NCBI GenBank assembly: GCA_017419065.1
Contig: JAFOMB010000202.1
Location: forward strand, 1-11,437
Reading direction: 5' to 3'
Source of the DNA: Erysipelotrichaceae bacterium
GTDB lineage: Bacteria > Bacillota_I > Bacilli_A > Erysipelotrichales > Erysipelotrichaceae
Length of the DNA stretch: 11,437 bases
This document shows positions 1 through 6,492 of this stretch, one piece after another (position 1 is the first letter of the stretch; each line of letters opens with the position of its first letter). The position numbers were made by a program, and so were the translations under genes. The notes beneath the pieces were generated by a model. That model had not been told where the DNA came from, made no database searches, and saw nothing but the letters and a program-made list of their open reading frames with translations.

Positions 1-75
1 ATGGTCTACGCTATCGCAAGAAAGATCGATTATCAGAACATCCTCGGACTCAACGTCCTGACGTTACATATATAA
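1..75 (+). CDS. 3' end of an unidentified upstream gene (partial)
   Basis: Frame 1 is open from the window edge to a TAA at 73-75 and encodes 24 residues ending in ...GLNVLTLHI. Codon choice (ATC, GTC, CTC, AGA) matches the genes that follow. The next gene starts 13 bases later behind an AAGGA site, so this is most simply the tail of the preceding operon member. The ATG at position 1 is probably internal to a longer gene. Too little is visible to assign a family. Confidence 0.6.
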   Translation: MVYAIARKIDYQNILGLNVLTLHI

Positions 76-88
76 AAGGAATACTCAT

Positions 89-736
89 ATGAATAAGAAA
101 AAACCGTTAGGCATGAGGATCGGAGAAAGTGTCTTCTGTGCCGGCTATCTGATCTTCGCGTTCATCGCTGCCTTCCTCTTCGCAAAGGGAGGAAACACCT
201 TCAAACAGCTGTGTGCCATCATGACCCTGCTTCTGGCAGCCGGTGACAGCTTCCATCTGATCCCGCGCATCCTCGTCAATATCCCGGGAGACAGGGAGAA
301 AGACAGGGAGCTTTTAGGTCTCGGCAACTTCATCTCCTCGATCACGATGACGCTCTTCTATGTCCTCCTCTTATCGGTCATGGAGACATATCATCCATCC
401 ATCGAGGTGCCGTCCTTCTACCGGATCGCCCTGGTCCTATTGACAGGGCTTCGCATCGTATTATGTCTGTATCCGATGGGACAGTGGTTTGACAGAGACA
501 GGTATCTGGGAAAACACATCCTGCGCAATGTGCCGTTTGTGGCGATGGGGATCCTTACGGTCATGTATCTGATCTCCTGCTTCCGGGAGACCTTCCTGGC
601 TGTCCTCGTGATCATCTCCTTTGTGTGCTACATGGGTACTGTATTATTCGCCCATGAGAAGCCGATGATGGGGATGCTGATGATCCCGAAGACTATCTGC
701 TACATCTGGATGATCGCCATTCTTTTAGGAAGATGA
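89..736 (+). CDS. Seven-helix integral membrane protein of unknown function
   Basis: This 215-residue protein is almost entirely hydrophobic. About seven helices can be drawn near residues 14-32, 38-58, 82-98, 109-131, 143-164, 167-187 and 190-213. The most distinctive residues are a buried GDSFHLIPR motif at the end of helix 2 and a polar-aromatic stretch before helix 3 (GLGNFISSITMT). The size, helix count and Gly-Asp at the end of an early helix recall the YhhN/TMEM86 lysoplasmalogenase layout, but this is only a resemblance and I do not assign the function. The start is set by AAGGA at 76-80, eight bases before the ATG. Its stop overlaps the start of the radical SAM gene (ATGA, 733-736), so the two are translationally coupled and probably work together. 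Confidence 0.85.
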   Translation: MNKKKPLGMRIGESVFCAGYLIFAFIAAFLFAKGGNTFKQLCAIMTLLLAAGDSFHLIPRILVNIPGDREKDRELLGLGNFISSITMTLFYVLLLSVMETYHPSIEVPSFYRIALVLLTGLRIVLCLYPMGQWFDRDRYLGKHILRNVPFVAMGILTVMYLISCFRETFLAVLVIISFVCYMGTVLFAHEKPMMGMLMIPKTICYIWMIAILLGR

Positions 737-1725
737 AACTGAGTCTCTGCGTTGATATGTACGGCTGTCCCAACCGCTGTAAGCACTGCTGGTTGGGACA
801 TATGCCCAACAGAAATATGGAAGAGGGGTCTGATGAGATGATCATGGACTTCTTTTCGCCGTATTTCGAAGAGATCGACTTCTACAGCTGGCTCAGGGAA
901 CCGGACTATTGCGATCACTATGAAGGAAGATGGAAGAGAGATATCGGAGTTTCTAAGAATACGATACCGGAACGTTTTGAACTGGCCAGTTTCTGGCGTA
1001 TCGTCAGAGATGAGAACTATATTCCTTTCCTGAAGAAGACAGGCGTGAAGAAAGTCCAGCTGACGCTCTTTGGTACCGGGGATATACAGGACTTCTATGT
1101 CGGAAGAAAAGGCGCTTACAGGGAAGTTCTGAAGGCCACAGACTTATTGATAGAGGGAGGGATCATCCCGAGATGGCAGTGCTTCATCAATGAGGAGAAT
1201 AAGGAAGAGATCGTAAAAATCCTTCATCTCTATGAGGAATATAAGAAGAAGTGTCCGGAAATGGAATTCTTCGTCCATGAAGGGACCTGCGATGGAGAGA
1301 ATGAAAAGCTCTATCCTGTCCGAATCGAAAAGGATGACATCCCGAAGGAACTGATCCCGTATTATCTGGAATATGAAAGCGTACTGACGGAGAGGGAATG
1401 CGTGGAACTGCTGAAAGAAGAGGACTCCCATCCGTCGTTCTGTTTTGAGGATGATCCTGTCCTCTATATCTCCAATACTTATGATGTCTTCTTCAACTTC
1501 ACACATATGAAGAAGGAGTGGAAGATCGGAAATCTCAGGGAAGATACGTCGGAAGAGATCATGAGGAGGATAACAGAAGGGGATACTTATGCGCTTCGTT
1601 CCGCAAAGGATGTCACCTGGAAGAAGCTTGTGCAGATGTATGGAGATCCTGATTCTGAAAAAGTCTTCCGTTTGGATGACTATAAGATGTATCTCTTCAA
1701 TTCCTATCTGGAAGGAGGAAAGTGA
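733..1725 (+). CDS. Radical SAM enzyme
   Basis: This 330-residue cytosolic protein has the radical SAM iron-sulfur signature CxxxCxxC as C12, C16 and C19 (CPNRCKHC), very close to the N-terminus. A TIM-barrel strand and loop follow at about residues 108-146, including FGTGDIQDFYVGRKGAYREV, where radical SAM proteins bind S-adenosylmethionine and substrate. The C-terminal part (about 235-285, with ...WKIGNLREDTSEEI) resembles the twitch/SPASM-like tail of this superfamily. It lacks the cysteine cluster of a true SPASM domain, so an auxiliary cluster is unlikely. The reaction cannot be deduced. The gene overlaps the membrane-protein gene before it and the small gene after it. A membrane-associated or lipid substrate is a possible inference from that operon, no more. 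Confidence 0.93.
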   Translation: MKLSLCVDMYGCPNRCKHCWLGHMPNRNMEEGSDEMIMDFFSPYFEEIDFYSWLREPDYCDHYEGRWKRDIGVSKNTIPERFELASFWRIVRDENYIPFLKKTGVKKVQLTLFGTGDIQDFYVGRKGAYREVLKATDLLIEGGIIPRWQCFINEENKEEIVKILHLYEEYKKKCPEMEFFVHEGTCDGENEKLYPVRIEKDDIPKELIPYYLEYESVLTERECVELLKEEDSHPSFCFEDDPVLYISNTYDVFFNFTHMKKEWKIGNLREDTSEEIMRRITEGDTYALRSAKDVTWKKLVQMYGDPDSEKVFRLDDYKMYLFNSYLEGGK

Positions 1726-2063
1726 TGGAAAAGAGCAGACAGGCCATGATCTACATCGGCCTCAATGATTCAAAGACCCATGAACAGATCTACGATACGG
1801 AGAGGTATATCGGGATCCTGAAGAACGTCTGTAAAAGCTATCATGTCGCCTTCTCCATGAATGAGATGAATGGGGGCTACTTCCATGAAGACGGAACGTA
1901 TGTCGAAGAGAAGAGCCTGGTCATCACCTTGTTAGGAGCGAAAGAGGAAACGGTCAGGGAAATCGCCAAAGATCTCTGCGCCTTCTTCCATCAGGAAAGC
2001 GTCATGGTGACATTTACCGAGGCGGAAGTGTGTTTCATCGAAGAAAGACTTCCGGAACTGTAG
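1725..2063 (+). CDS. Small protein, DUF3574-like or ferredoxin-like fold (tentative)
   Basis: The product is 112 residues from the ATG at 1725. A GTG three bases earlier would give 113, but AGGAGG at 1713-1718 is six bases from the ATG and only three from the GTG, so the ATG is preferred. The pattern is beta-strand, helix, strand, strand, helix, strand: IYIGLND near residue 9, a helix around 25-40, then GGYFHEDGTYVEEKSLVITL (50-69), a helix from 74, and QESVMVTF (90-97). The 'G..dG..v.E.S.vv.l' and 'QESV' spacing resembles DUF3574 proteins, but I cannot confirm membership. There is no signal peptide, so it should be cytosolic. It shares one base with the radical SAM stop (TGATG) and is the last gene before the terminator, so it may be a partner or substrate-handling protein for that enzyme. 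Confidence 0.8.
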   Translation: MEKSRQAMIYIGLNDSKTHEQIYDTERYIGILKNVCKSYHVAFSMNEMNGGYFHEDGTYVEEKSLVITLLGAKEETVREIAKDLCAFFHQESVMVTFTEAEVCFIEERLPEL

Positions 2064-2070
2064 ACAAAAG

Positions 2071-2093
2071 AAAAACGGCTCAATGAGCCGTTT
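2071..2093. terminator. Bidirectional intrinsic terminator between convergent operons
   Basis: A perfect 9-bp stem, AAACGGCTC (2073-2081) with GAGCCGTTT (2085-2093), encloses a 3-base loop. On the minus strand it is followed by TTTTT-C-TTTT and so serves the operon ending at 2103. On the plus strand the following tract is poorer (TTTGTGTGTTT) but probably still serves the operon ending at 2063. Confidence 0.85.
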
Positions 2094-2102
2094 GTGTGTT
2101 TA

Positions 2103-2699
2103 TCAGGCTTTGTATTCCTGAAGTCCGCCCTTATGCAGGGCACGGGCACCTAAGTAGAAGCAGCCCTGGCCGAGGACGTTGATCCCCTGAGCCAGCCAGT
2201 TCATGAAGGCCTTGTCGAAATCTCTGGAAGAGAGATAGCCCATGCATAAGCATAAGAAGAAGGAGATGACGAAGAGGACGAGGGCCTTTCTCTGTTTCAG
2301 CTTATTGGAGAGGAAGCAGAGAGCGGCATCCATCGCACCGAGTCCGATGACCATGATCCCCACAAGGGCCATGGTAGGAAGCAGGGCATAGGTCCTGTTT
2401 TTCTTTGTGCTGATACACAACATGAGTCCCGCTCCGGCCAGGAGGAATCCGATGGCCTGATTGGAGAAGAACTGAGCGGACATCCAGGTGAAGTCTCCGA
2501 CGCCTGCCGCATAGAGGAGCTTGTAGGTGGCTTTTAAGAAACCGGCAATGGCGACCATCGCGGCACCGATCACGAAGAGGAGATGCCCTGTCTTATTGAC
2601 CTTGCCTTTAAGATCTCTGATGATCAGAAGAGCCCCGAGGCAGAAGAGGACGACCGGGATGTAGTCGACGATCGCCATCGGGATAGAGAACTGTTTCAT
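2103..2699 (-). CDS. Six-helix integral membrane protein of unknown function
   Basis: This 198-residue hydrophobic protein has helices near residues 10-27, 38-56, 80-97, 104-131, 138-156 and 165-187, with short polar loops and a lysine-containing tail. I recognise no family motif. One acidic residue lies inside a helix (D124, GAMDAALCF). It starts one base after the stop of the DUF1295-like gene, with a modest AGGG ribosome site, and ends at the terminator, so it is the third gene of the SDR-reductase operon. A role as a partner subunit, lipid carrier or transporter for that pathway is inferred from position only. Confidence 0.85.
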   Translation of the reverse strand: MKQFSIPMAIVDYIPVVLFCLGALLIIRDLKGKVNKTGHLLFVIGAAMVAIAGFLKATYKLLYAAGVGDFTWMSAQFFSNQAIGFLLAGAGLMLCISTKKNRTYALLPTMALVGIMVIGLGAMDAALCFLSNKLKQRKALVLFVISFFLCLCMGYLSSRDFDKAFMNWLAQGINVLGQGCFYLGARALHKGGLQEYKA

Positions 2700-2700
2700 A

Positions 2701-3528
2701 CTAATCCCTGTATACCTTCATGGAGTGGTACTGCTTCGTGAAAGGGAAGAGAAGAGGGGTCGTATCGGAATACTTCTGATACTCCGGATCAAGACCGTAG
2801 TTCTTTTCCTGACGCAGTTCCAGACGCTGTGCGGAGTTGTACATGACGAAGGTGATGAGGACTAAGGCAACCAGGACCATGATCCACTGCTTGCCCTGGA
2901 CAGCACCGATACCGGAGACGGTGACACCGACCCAGAAGAGGATCTCGGAGAAGTAGTTTGGGCAGCGCACATACTTGTATAAGCCGGTATCGCAGAAGCG
3001 CTTCGGATTGATCTTCTTGGCAGCGGACTTCTGATGGTCAGCCGTGCTCTCTCCAATGATGGCCAGGATCATGATGGCGATGCCGAGATAGGCAAAGACA
3101 TTGTCCTTGGCCTGGTTGATGACGCGGTAGGATAAAGCCGATGTCTGGGCTGTATACATCCACATGGAGTAGGCCCACATCATGATGGATACCGGGATCG
3201 GCATGGCCTTGGTGGAACCGGTAGACTCCAGGGTCTTGCGGTAAGTCTTATTGGTGAGTTCTCTCTTTAAGATGTAGCCGCCTAAGCGGTAGCCGTAGAT
3301 GATGAAGAGAACAGAGATGATACCGGTAGCGATCGTTAAGGAATGATTGATGAGACCGAATATCAGATGGAAGATCCCGATGCACATGACCGCGAAGCCA
3401 TAGCCTACGGACATGAACCAGACGAATTCCTTGAAGCCCATACAGCAGCCGATCGCCGCAACGATCGTGACTGTCCACATGAATGGCGGCCATACTTTTC
3501 CGATAAAGGAAGGATCCAGTGTAAACAT
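2701..3528 (-). CDS. DUF1295 / steroid 5-alpha-reductase-like membrane reductase
   Basis: This 275-residue polytopic membrane protein carries the C-terminal signature of the DUF1295/steroid-5-alpha-reductase/ICMT-like superfamily: an E...AD.QK element (E160, D164, Q166, K167) followed by GLYKYVRCPNYFSE (182-195) and a further helix. Family members reduce enone double bonds with NADPH or methylate prenyl-cysteine, using the conserved R..PNY..E loop to hold the cofactor. The usual His before PNY in bacterial DUF1295 (RHPNY) is Cys here (C189), as in trans-2-enoyl-CoA reductase relatives. The start is supported by GGAGG nine bases upstream. The ATG overlaps the stop of the SDR gene (TAATG), indicating coupled translation. 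Substrate unknown; a sterol, bile-acid, isoprenoid or fatty enone would fit the family. Confidence 0.85.
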   Translation of the reverse strand: MFTLDPSFIGKVWPPFMWTVTIVAAIGCCMGFKEFVWFMSVGYGFAVMCIGIFHLIFGLINHSLTIATGIISVLFIIYGYRLGGYILKRELTNKTYRKTLESTGSTKAMPIPVSIMMWAYSMWMYTAQTSALSYRVINQAKDNVFAYLGIAIMILAIIGESTADHQKSAAKKINPKRFCDTGLYKYVRCPNYFSEILFWVGVTVSGIGAVQGKQWIMVLVALVLITFVMYNSAQRLELRQEKNYGLDPEYQKYSDTTPLLFPFTKQYHSMKVYRD

Positions 3529-4391
3529 TACTTATTGCCTCCGAAGTATTCTTTGATGTATTCCGCAAAGGAAGCATCTCCTGTGACATCCTTACCGACG
3601 AGGTCATGGGACAGTGTCCACTTGGAGAAGAGGATGATGTCGTGTCTTCCGGACTTCTTGATCTTCGGCAGGTTCGCTAATATCGAGAACATCCAGATCG
3701 GAGAATCCTTGATGATGACCGGCTTTCCGGCAGCCCGGAAGCAGAGCTTGGCCATCTCTTCATAGGTATAGGTCTCCTTGCCTCCGACTTCATATAAGGC
3801 ATTGGTATCGCACATGTGATCGACGATGAACCTGGCGAAATCCGGGCAGTCGACGACATTGGCCTTGACGTCATGATAGCCCTTTAACAGCTGCATCTCG
3901 CCCTTGTCCACATACGGCTTGAAGACCTTGCAGATATCATAGAAGTAGCCTGTCGGACGGTAGATGACATAGTCCATGTCACCCTTTTTGATCTCTTCTT
4001 CGACCATGAACTTCGCATGCAGCATCGGTACCTTTTCCGCACCCGGCTCATTGCAGGCGATGACAGAGATATAGTTGAACTTCTTCACGCCGGCTCTCTT
4101 GGCTTCTTCATAGAGGTTCATATTTCCCTTGTAGTCGATATCATAGGATGTGAACTTAGTAGAAGCACCGGTAAGACCCATCGTCGTGATGACGACATCT
4201 GCGCCATCGCAGATCCCCTTCAGGGTAGCAGGATCTGTCGCATCGATGGACTTGAAGGTGTACTTTCCTTCCAGACCGTTGTTTTCCTTTTCTTTCAGAT
4301 CCGCTGCGACGACTTCATGTCCGGCAGCGACCAGCTGTTTCAGGATTTCGAATCCGAGGTTTCCAAAAGCCCCGGCCAATAATACTTTCAT
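3528..4391 (-). CDS. Atypical SDR / NmrA-like NAD(P)-binding oxidoreductase
   Basis: This 287-residue cytosolic protein opens with a Rossmann nucleotide-binding motif, GAFGNLG (G7, G10, G13). An acidic residue at the end of the second strand (D31) favours NAD(H). Later come VVITTMG at about 66-72, YISV (107-110), a lysine in HAKFMVEEEI (K127) and the RPTG turn (145-148). These are typical of atypical/extended SDRs such as NmrA or divinyl-reductase-like proteins. The frame stays open for 48 codons upstream, but MKVLLAGA is the natural domain start. It has AAGGGGG upstream, and the promoter and operators lie inside the longer version. It is the first gene of a three-gene operon with a DUF1295 reductase, so it probably performs one redox step on the same substrate. 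Confidence 0.92.
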   Translation of the reverse strand: MKVLLAGAFGNLGFEILKQLVAAGHEVVAADLKEKENNGLEGKYTFKSIDATDPATLKGICDGADVVITTMGLTGASTKFTSYDIDYKGNMNLYEEAKRAGVKKFNYISVIACNEPGAEKVPMLHAKFMVEEEIKKGDMDYVIYRPTGYFYDICKVFKPYVDKGEMQLLKGYHDVKANVVDCPDFARFIVDHMCDTNALYEVGGKETYTYEEMAKLCFRAAGKPVIIKDSPIWMFSILANLPKIKKSGRHDIILFSKWTLSHDLVGKDVTGDASFAEYIKEYFGGNK

Positions 4392-4418
4392 GGTTTTATA
4401 CCCCCTTGATACACTCTT

Positions 4419-4424
4419 ATTATA
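4419..4424 (-). promoter_or_regulatory. -10 box of the SDR-DUF1295 operon
   Basis: A perfect TATAAT on the minus strand lies 27 bases before the SDR start codon. The -35 position (about 4441-4449) has only a weak match (TGGACT or ACTGAA), which suggests that the promoter depends on a regulator. The spacer is occupied by the 16-bp palindrome. Confidence 0.7.
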
Positions 4425-4428
4425 CCCA

Positions 4429-4444
4429 TGAAACATATGTTTCA
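4429..4444. promoter_or_regulatory. Perfect 16-bp palindromic operator
   Basis: TGAAACATATGTTTCA is identical to its reverse complement. It occupies the spacer between the -10 and the expected -35 of the SDR operon promoter, so a bound protein would block RNA polymerase. Length, symmetry and the ACATATGT core resemble operators of TetR-type repressors, which often control oxidoreductase operons. The regulator is not encoded in this window. I see no second copy. Confidence 0.7.
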
Positions 4445-4453
4445 GTCCAGAAA

Positions 4454-4471
4454 TCGGTAATTGCATACCGA
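4454..4471. promoter_or_regulatory. 18-bp interrupted dyad TCGGTA-N6-TACCGA
   Basis: Six-base perfect arms are separated by six bases in the divergent control region. The dyad lies upstream of the -35 area of the SDR promoter and two bases before a TTGACA facing the other way. A nearly identical dyad (one arm base changed) lies at 11057-11074 in the flavin-reductase promoter, which supports a real binding site. Confidence 0.6.
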
Positions 4472-4472
4472 A

Positions 4473-4506
4473 TTGACATCTTTCTAATACGCTTTTGAGG
4501 TATAAC
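4473..4506 (+). promoter_or_regulatory. Possible promoter of the divergent small gene
   Basis: A perfect TTGACA (4473-4478) and a TATAAC (4501-4506) precede the small gene. Their 22-base spacing is too long for a normal sigma-A promoter, so it would need an activator that distorts DNA, or one of the two boxes is a coincidence. Confidence 0.35.
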
Positions 4507-4533
4507 AGTAATAAAAGATAAAGGAGATACATC

Positions 4534-4810
4534 ATGAAAAAGTGTAAAGTATTCCTCTGTCACACTGACTGTCGAAAAGTCCAGAAATGATGATGAGACC
4601 TTCACCGATCTGATGAAGACCTACGCTCAGCAGTGGACAGAAAACTACAAGGGCCTGAACGTCGAATGTGCCGCGGATAAGCAGCAGGATGACATCCACA
4701 TGGCCCTGATCAAAACAGCGGACTATTTCTTCCGCATCACCTATCATTCTTCTGACGGACACGGACTCGATGTGGATGAACTCGGATCCCTCGTCATGGG
4801 AACGCAGTAA
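4534..4810 (+). pseudogene. Small gene with an apparent single-base frameshift after its start
   Basis: An excellent ribosome site (AAGGAG, 4521-4526) precedes an ATG at 4534, but that frame stops after 18 codons at 4588-4590. The neighbouring frame is open from 4538 to the TAA at 4808-4810 and encodes a normal-looking soluble sequence (...KYSSVTLTVEK...DDIHMALIKTADYFFRITYH...DELGSLVMGTQ). Deleting one A from the A5 run at 4537-4541 joins ATG to this frame, giving a protein of 91 residues. The in-frame ATG at 4613 has no ribosome site, so a 65-residue version is unlikely. I do not recognise the family. It could be a decayed gene, a sequencing error, or a gene switched by slippage. It is transcribed away from the SDR operon and ends at a strong terminator. 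Confidence 0.6.
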
Positions 4811-4816
4811 GTATCT

Positions 4817-4843
4817 AAAAGAAGATCGCGAGGATCTTCTTTT
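4817..4843. terminator. Bidirectional intrinsic terminator
   Basis: A perfect 11-bp stem (AAAAGAAGATC at 4817-4827 with GATCTTCTTTT at 4833-4843) has a 5-base loop. On the plus strand it runs into TTTTCTTT and ends the small gene. On the minus strand AGATACTT follows the A/T-rich stem and it ends the amidohydrolase gene, whose stop is at 4846. Confidence 0.85.
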
Positions 4844-4845
4844 CT

Positions 4846-6429
4846 TTACTTCTTCGGTTTGAGAACGACTTCCCCGTTTCTGCCACCGAGGTATTTCCTG
4901 TCTTCCATCACCGGTTTTCCGTTGACATAGACGTGGACGATGCCCTCCGGTCTCTTGTCCGGGATCTTTTCATCGACCTTCATGTGATCGAAGTCGATGA
5001 CCGTGATATCCGCTTTATATCCTTCCTTCAGATAGCCTCTTTCCGGGATCTGATACCTGTCAGCCGTCGCACCGGTCATCTTGCGGACGATGTATTCTGG
5101 GGCCATGCCGTATCTCTTCGCTAAGACAAAGAACTGCGGGAAGGTCTGGAAGGCCGCGATGTTCTGAAGACCTTTCTCTTCGACCCAGGCATCGGTCATG
5201 AAGACGGAGAGTTCATCTTCCATGAGTCTCTTCACGATCTCGTCGTTGTAGTACTTGCCGAGGTAGATGCTGCCGGCTCTGTTGGATAATTCCACGAGCT
5301 TGAGATACATGTCGATCGGCTTCACGCCTTCTTTCTCGGCCAGTTCAAGGACGTTGTATCCTTCGTATTCCGGATGATCATCGGAGATGTAGGCGACGAC
5401 CATGTCTTCCCAGTCGATGCCCAGGACCTTCCGGTACATCAGGATGGTGAGGGAGAGCTTGAAGCGGTTGACCGGCTTCTTCGCTTCCTCTTTGGACAGG
5501 GCGGCGTACCAGCCAGGGAAGACGACCGTGATGACAGAAGCGCCATAGTGGAAGGCGTAGTTGTCAAAGGCGATCGGATAGCCGGCGTTCTTATTGTCGT
5601 GGAAGACCTTCAGCATCTTATCCAATAACTTCCAGCTTCTCTGTCCTGTGAAGATCAGGTGGCTGTATTCCAGCCGGCATCCCGATTCCTTCATGATCTC
5701 GACGGCTTCATCGAGTCCCATCTCCAGATGGGATTTCTTTGTGAGGAGAGGATAGTCAGCCGAGACGATGGAACAGGCTCTCGGATGGATAGTGACGATG
5801 CCGTCATATTTGGCGATCTCTTTCGCGAAGGCGTAGAGTTCATCCTTCTGGGAGTAGCGGTTTGGTTCATACATGAAGCCGAAGGATCCGCCGAAGGCAC
5901 CTCCCTCCATAGCTTCTCTGACATGGGTGAGTTCTTCTTCGATCTGTTCCTTGGTGTATGGGGTATTGTCATAGCCGGTCATGCCGGCACGGATGGAACC
6001 GTTGCCGATGAGAGGGACCATGTTGACGAAGAGGTTTCCTTTCGCTCTTTTCTTGAAGTCTTCGAAGGAACCCGGATGGAGACAGTCGAAGAGACCGCCG
6101 CCGATCTTATCCCGGTAAGGCGTATCTTCCTTCATGCCGAAAGGGGAGAAGGAACAGTTCCCGGTGATCTGTGTCGTGATGCCCTGTTCGATAAACGGTC
6201 TGTAGAACTTTTCCGCATCTTCACGGTCGTAGAAAAAGTCGTTGTGGGAATGCGCATCGATGAGACCCGGACAGATCTGATATCCGGAGATATCGAGGAC
6301 CCTGTCAGCTTCTTCATCGATATGAGTATCTACACGGAGGATCCGGTCGTCCTGGATGAGGACATCACCGGTAAAAGGAGGGTTTCCGCTGCCGTCAATG
6401 ACGGTGCCGTTTTTAAAGAGTGTTTTCAT
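4846..6429 (-). CDS. N-acyl-D-amino-acid deacylase-like amidohydrolase
   Basis: This 527-residue cytosolic protein has a complete amidohydrolase fold. An N-terminal beta-sandwich strand (FKNGTVIDGSG) and PGLIDAHSHND give the metal-binding HxH as H60 and H62. Then come GNCSFSPFG with the candidate metal-ligand cysteine C92, the GGSFGFMYEP element typical of D-aminoacylases (180-189), H215 (IHPR), H257 (YSHLIF) and the catalytic-type aspartate D413 (MTDAW). The C-terminus returns to the sandwich (GYKADITVIDFD). Relatives hydrolyse N-acyl-D-amino acids or related amides. The family's 'HPR..GTFPR' region reads NIAAFQTFPQFF here, so substrate preference may differ. The start has AGGAGA seven bases upstream. 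It is a single-gene unit between two terminators. Confidence 0.92.
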   Translation of the reverse strand: MKTLFKNGTVIDGSGNPPFTGDVLIQDDRILRVDTHIDEEADRVLDISGYQICPGLIDAHSHNDFFYDREDAEKFYRPFIEQGITTQITGNCSFSPFGMKEDTPYRDKIGGGLFDCLHPGSFEDFKKRAKGNLFVNMVPLIGNGSIRAGMTGYDNTPYTKEQIEEELTHVREAMEGGAFGGSFGFMYEPNRYSQKDELYAFAKEIAKYDGIVTIHPRACSIVSADYPLLTKKSHLEMGLDEAVEIMKESGCRLEYSHLIFTGQRSWKLLDKMLKVFHDNKNAGYPIAFDNYAFHYGASVITVVFPGWYAALSKEEAKKPVNRFKLSLTILMYRKVLGIDWEDMVVAYISDDHPEYEGYNVLELAEKEGVKPIDMYLKLVELSNRAGSIYLGKYYNDEIVKRLMEDELSVFMTDAWVEEKGLQNIAAFQTFPQFFVLAKRYGMAPEYIVRKMTGATADRYQIPERGYLKEGYKADITVIDFDHMKVDEKIPDKRPEGIVHVYVNGKPVMEDRKYLGGRNGEVVLKPKK

Positions 6430-6454
6430 GATAGTCTCCTTTTTGATTACGTCT

Positions 6455-6460
6455 ATTATA
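6455..6460 (-). promoter_or_regulatory. -10 box of the amidohydrolase gene
   Basis: A perfect TATAAT on the minus strand lies 25 bases before the start codon. No good -35 is visible: that position falls inside the hairpin terminator of the preceding gene. Confidence 0.6.
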
Positions 6461-6464
6461 ACAG

Positions 6465-6492
6465 AGAAAAGAAAACGGCTCTATTGAGCCGT
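6465..6492 (-). terminator. Intrinsic terminator overlapping the end of the lipase-YhhN-like gene
   Basis: The 7-bp stem ACGGCTC (6475-6481) / GAGCCGT (6486-6492) has a 4-base loop. On the minus strand it is followed by TTTTCTTTTCTC. The stop codon of the preceding gene (6481-6483) lies at the loop, so the gene's last codons form the 5' arm. The core stem is the same as in the hairpin at 2073-2093. Confidence 0.8.

Noticed and set aside
1722..1724. GTG start for the small gene after the radical SAM gene
   Set aside because: Only three bases separate it from AGGAGG; the ATG at 1725 has the normal spacing.
4454..4506. TTGACA plus TATAAC as a standard sigma-A promoter
   Set aside because: The 22-base spacing is outside the usual range; kept only as a low-confidence, possibly activator-dependent promoter.
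4392..4535. N-terminal extension of the SDR protein to 335 residues
   Set aside because: It would make the promoter, palindrome and dyad coding. The Rossmann motif starts properly at the ATG at 4391.
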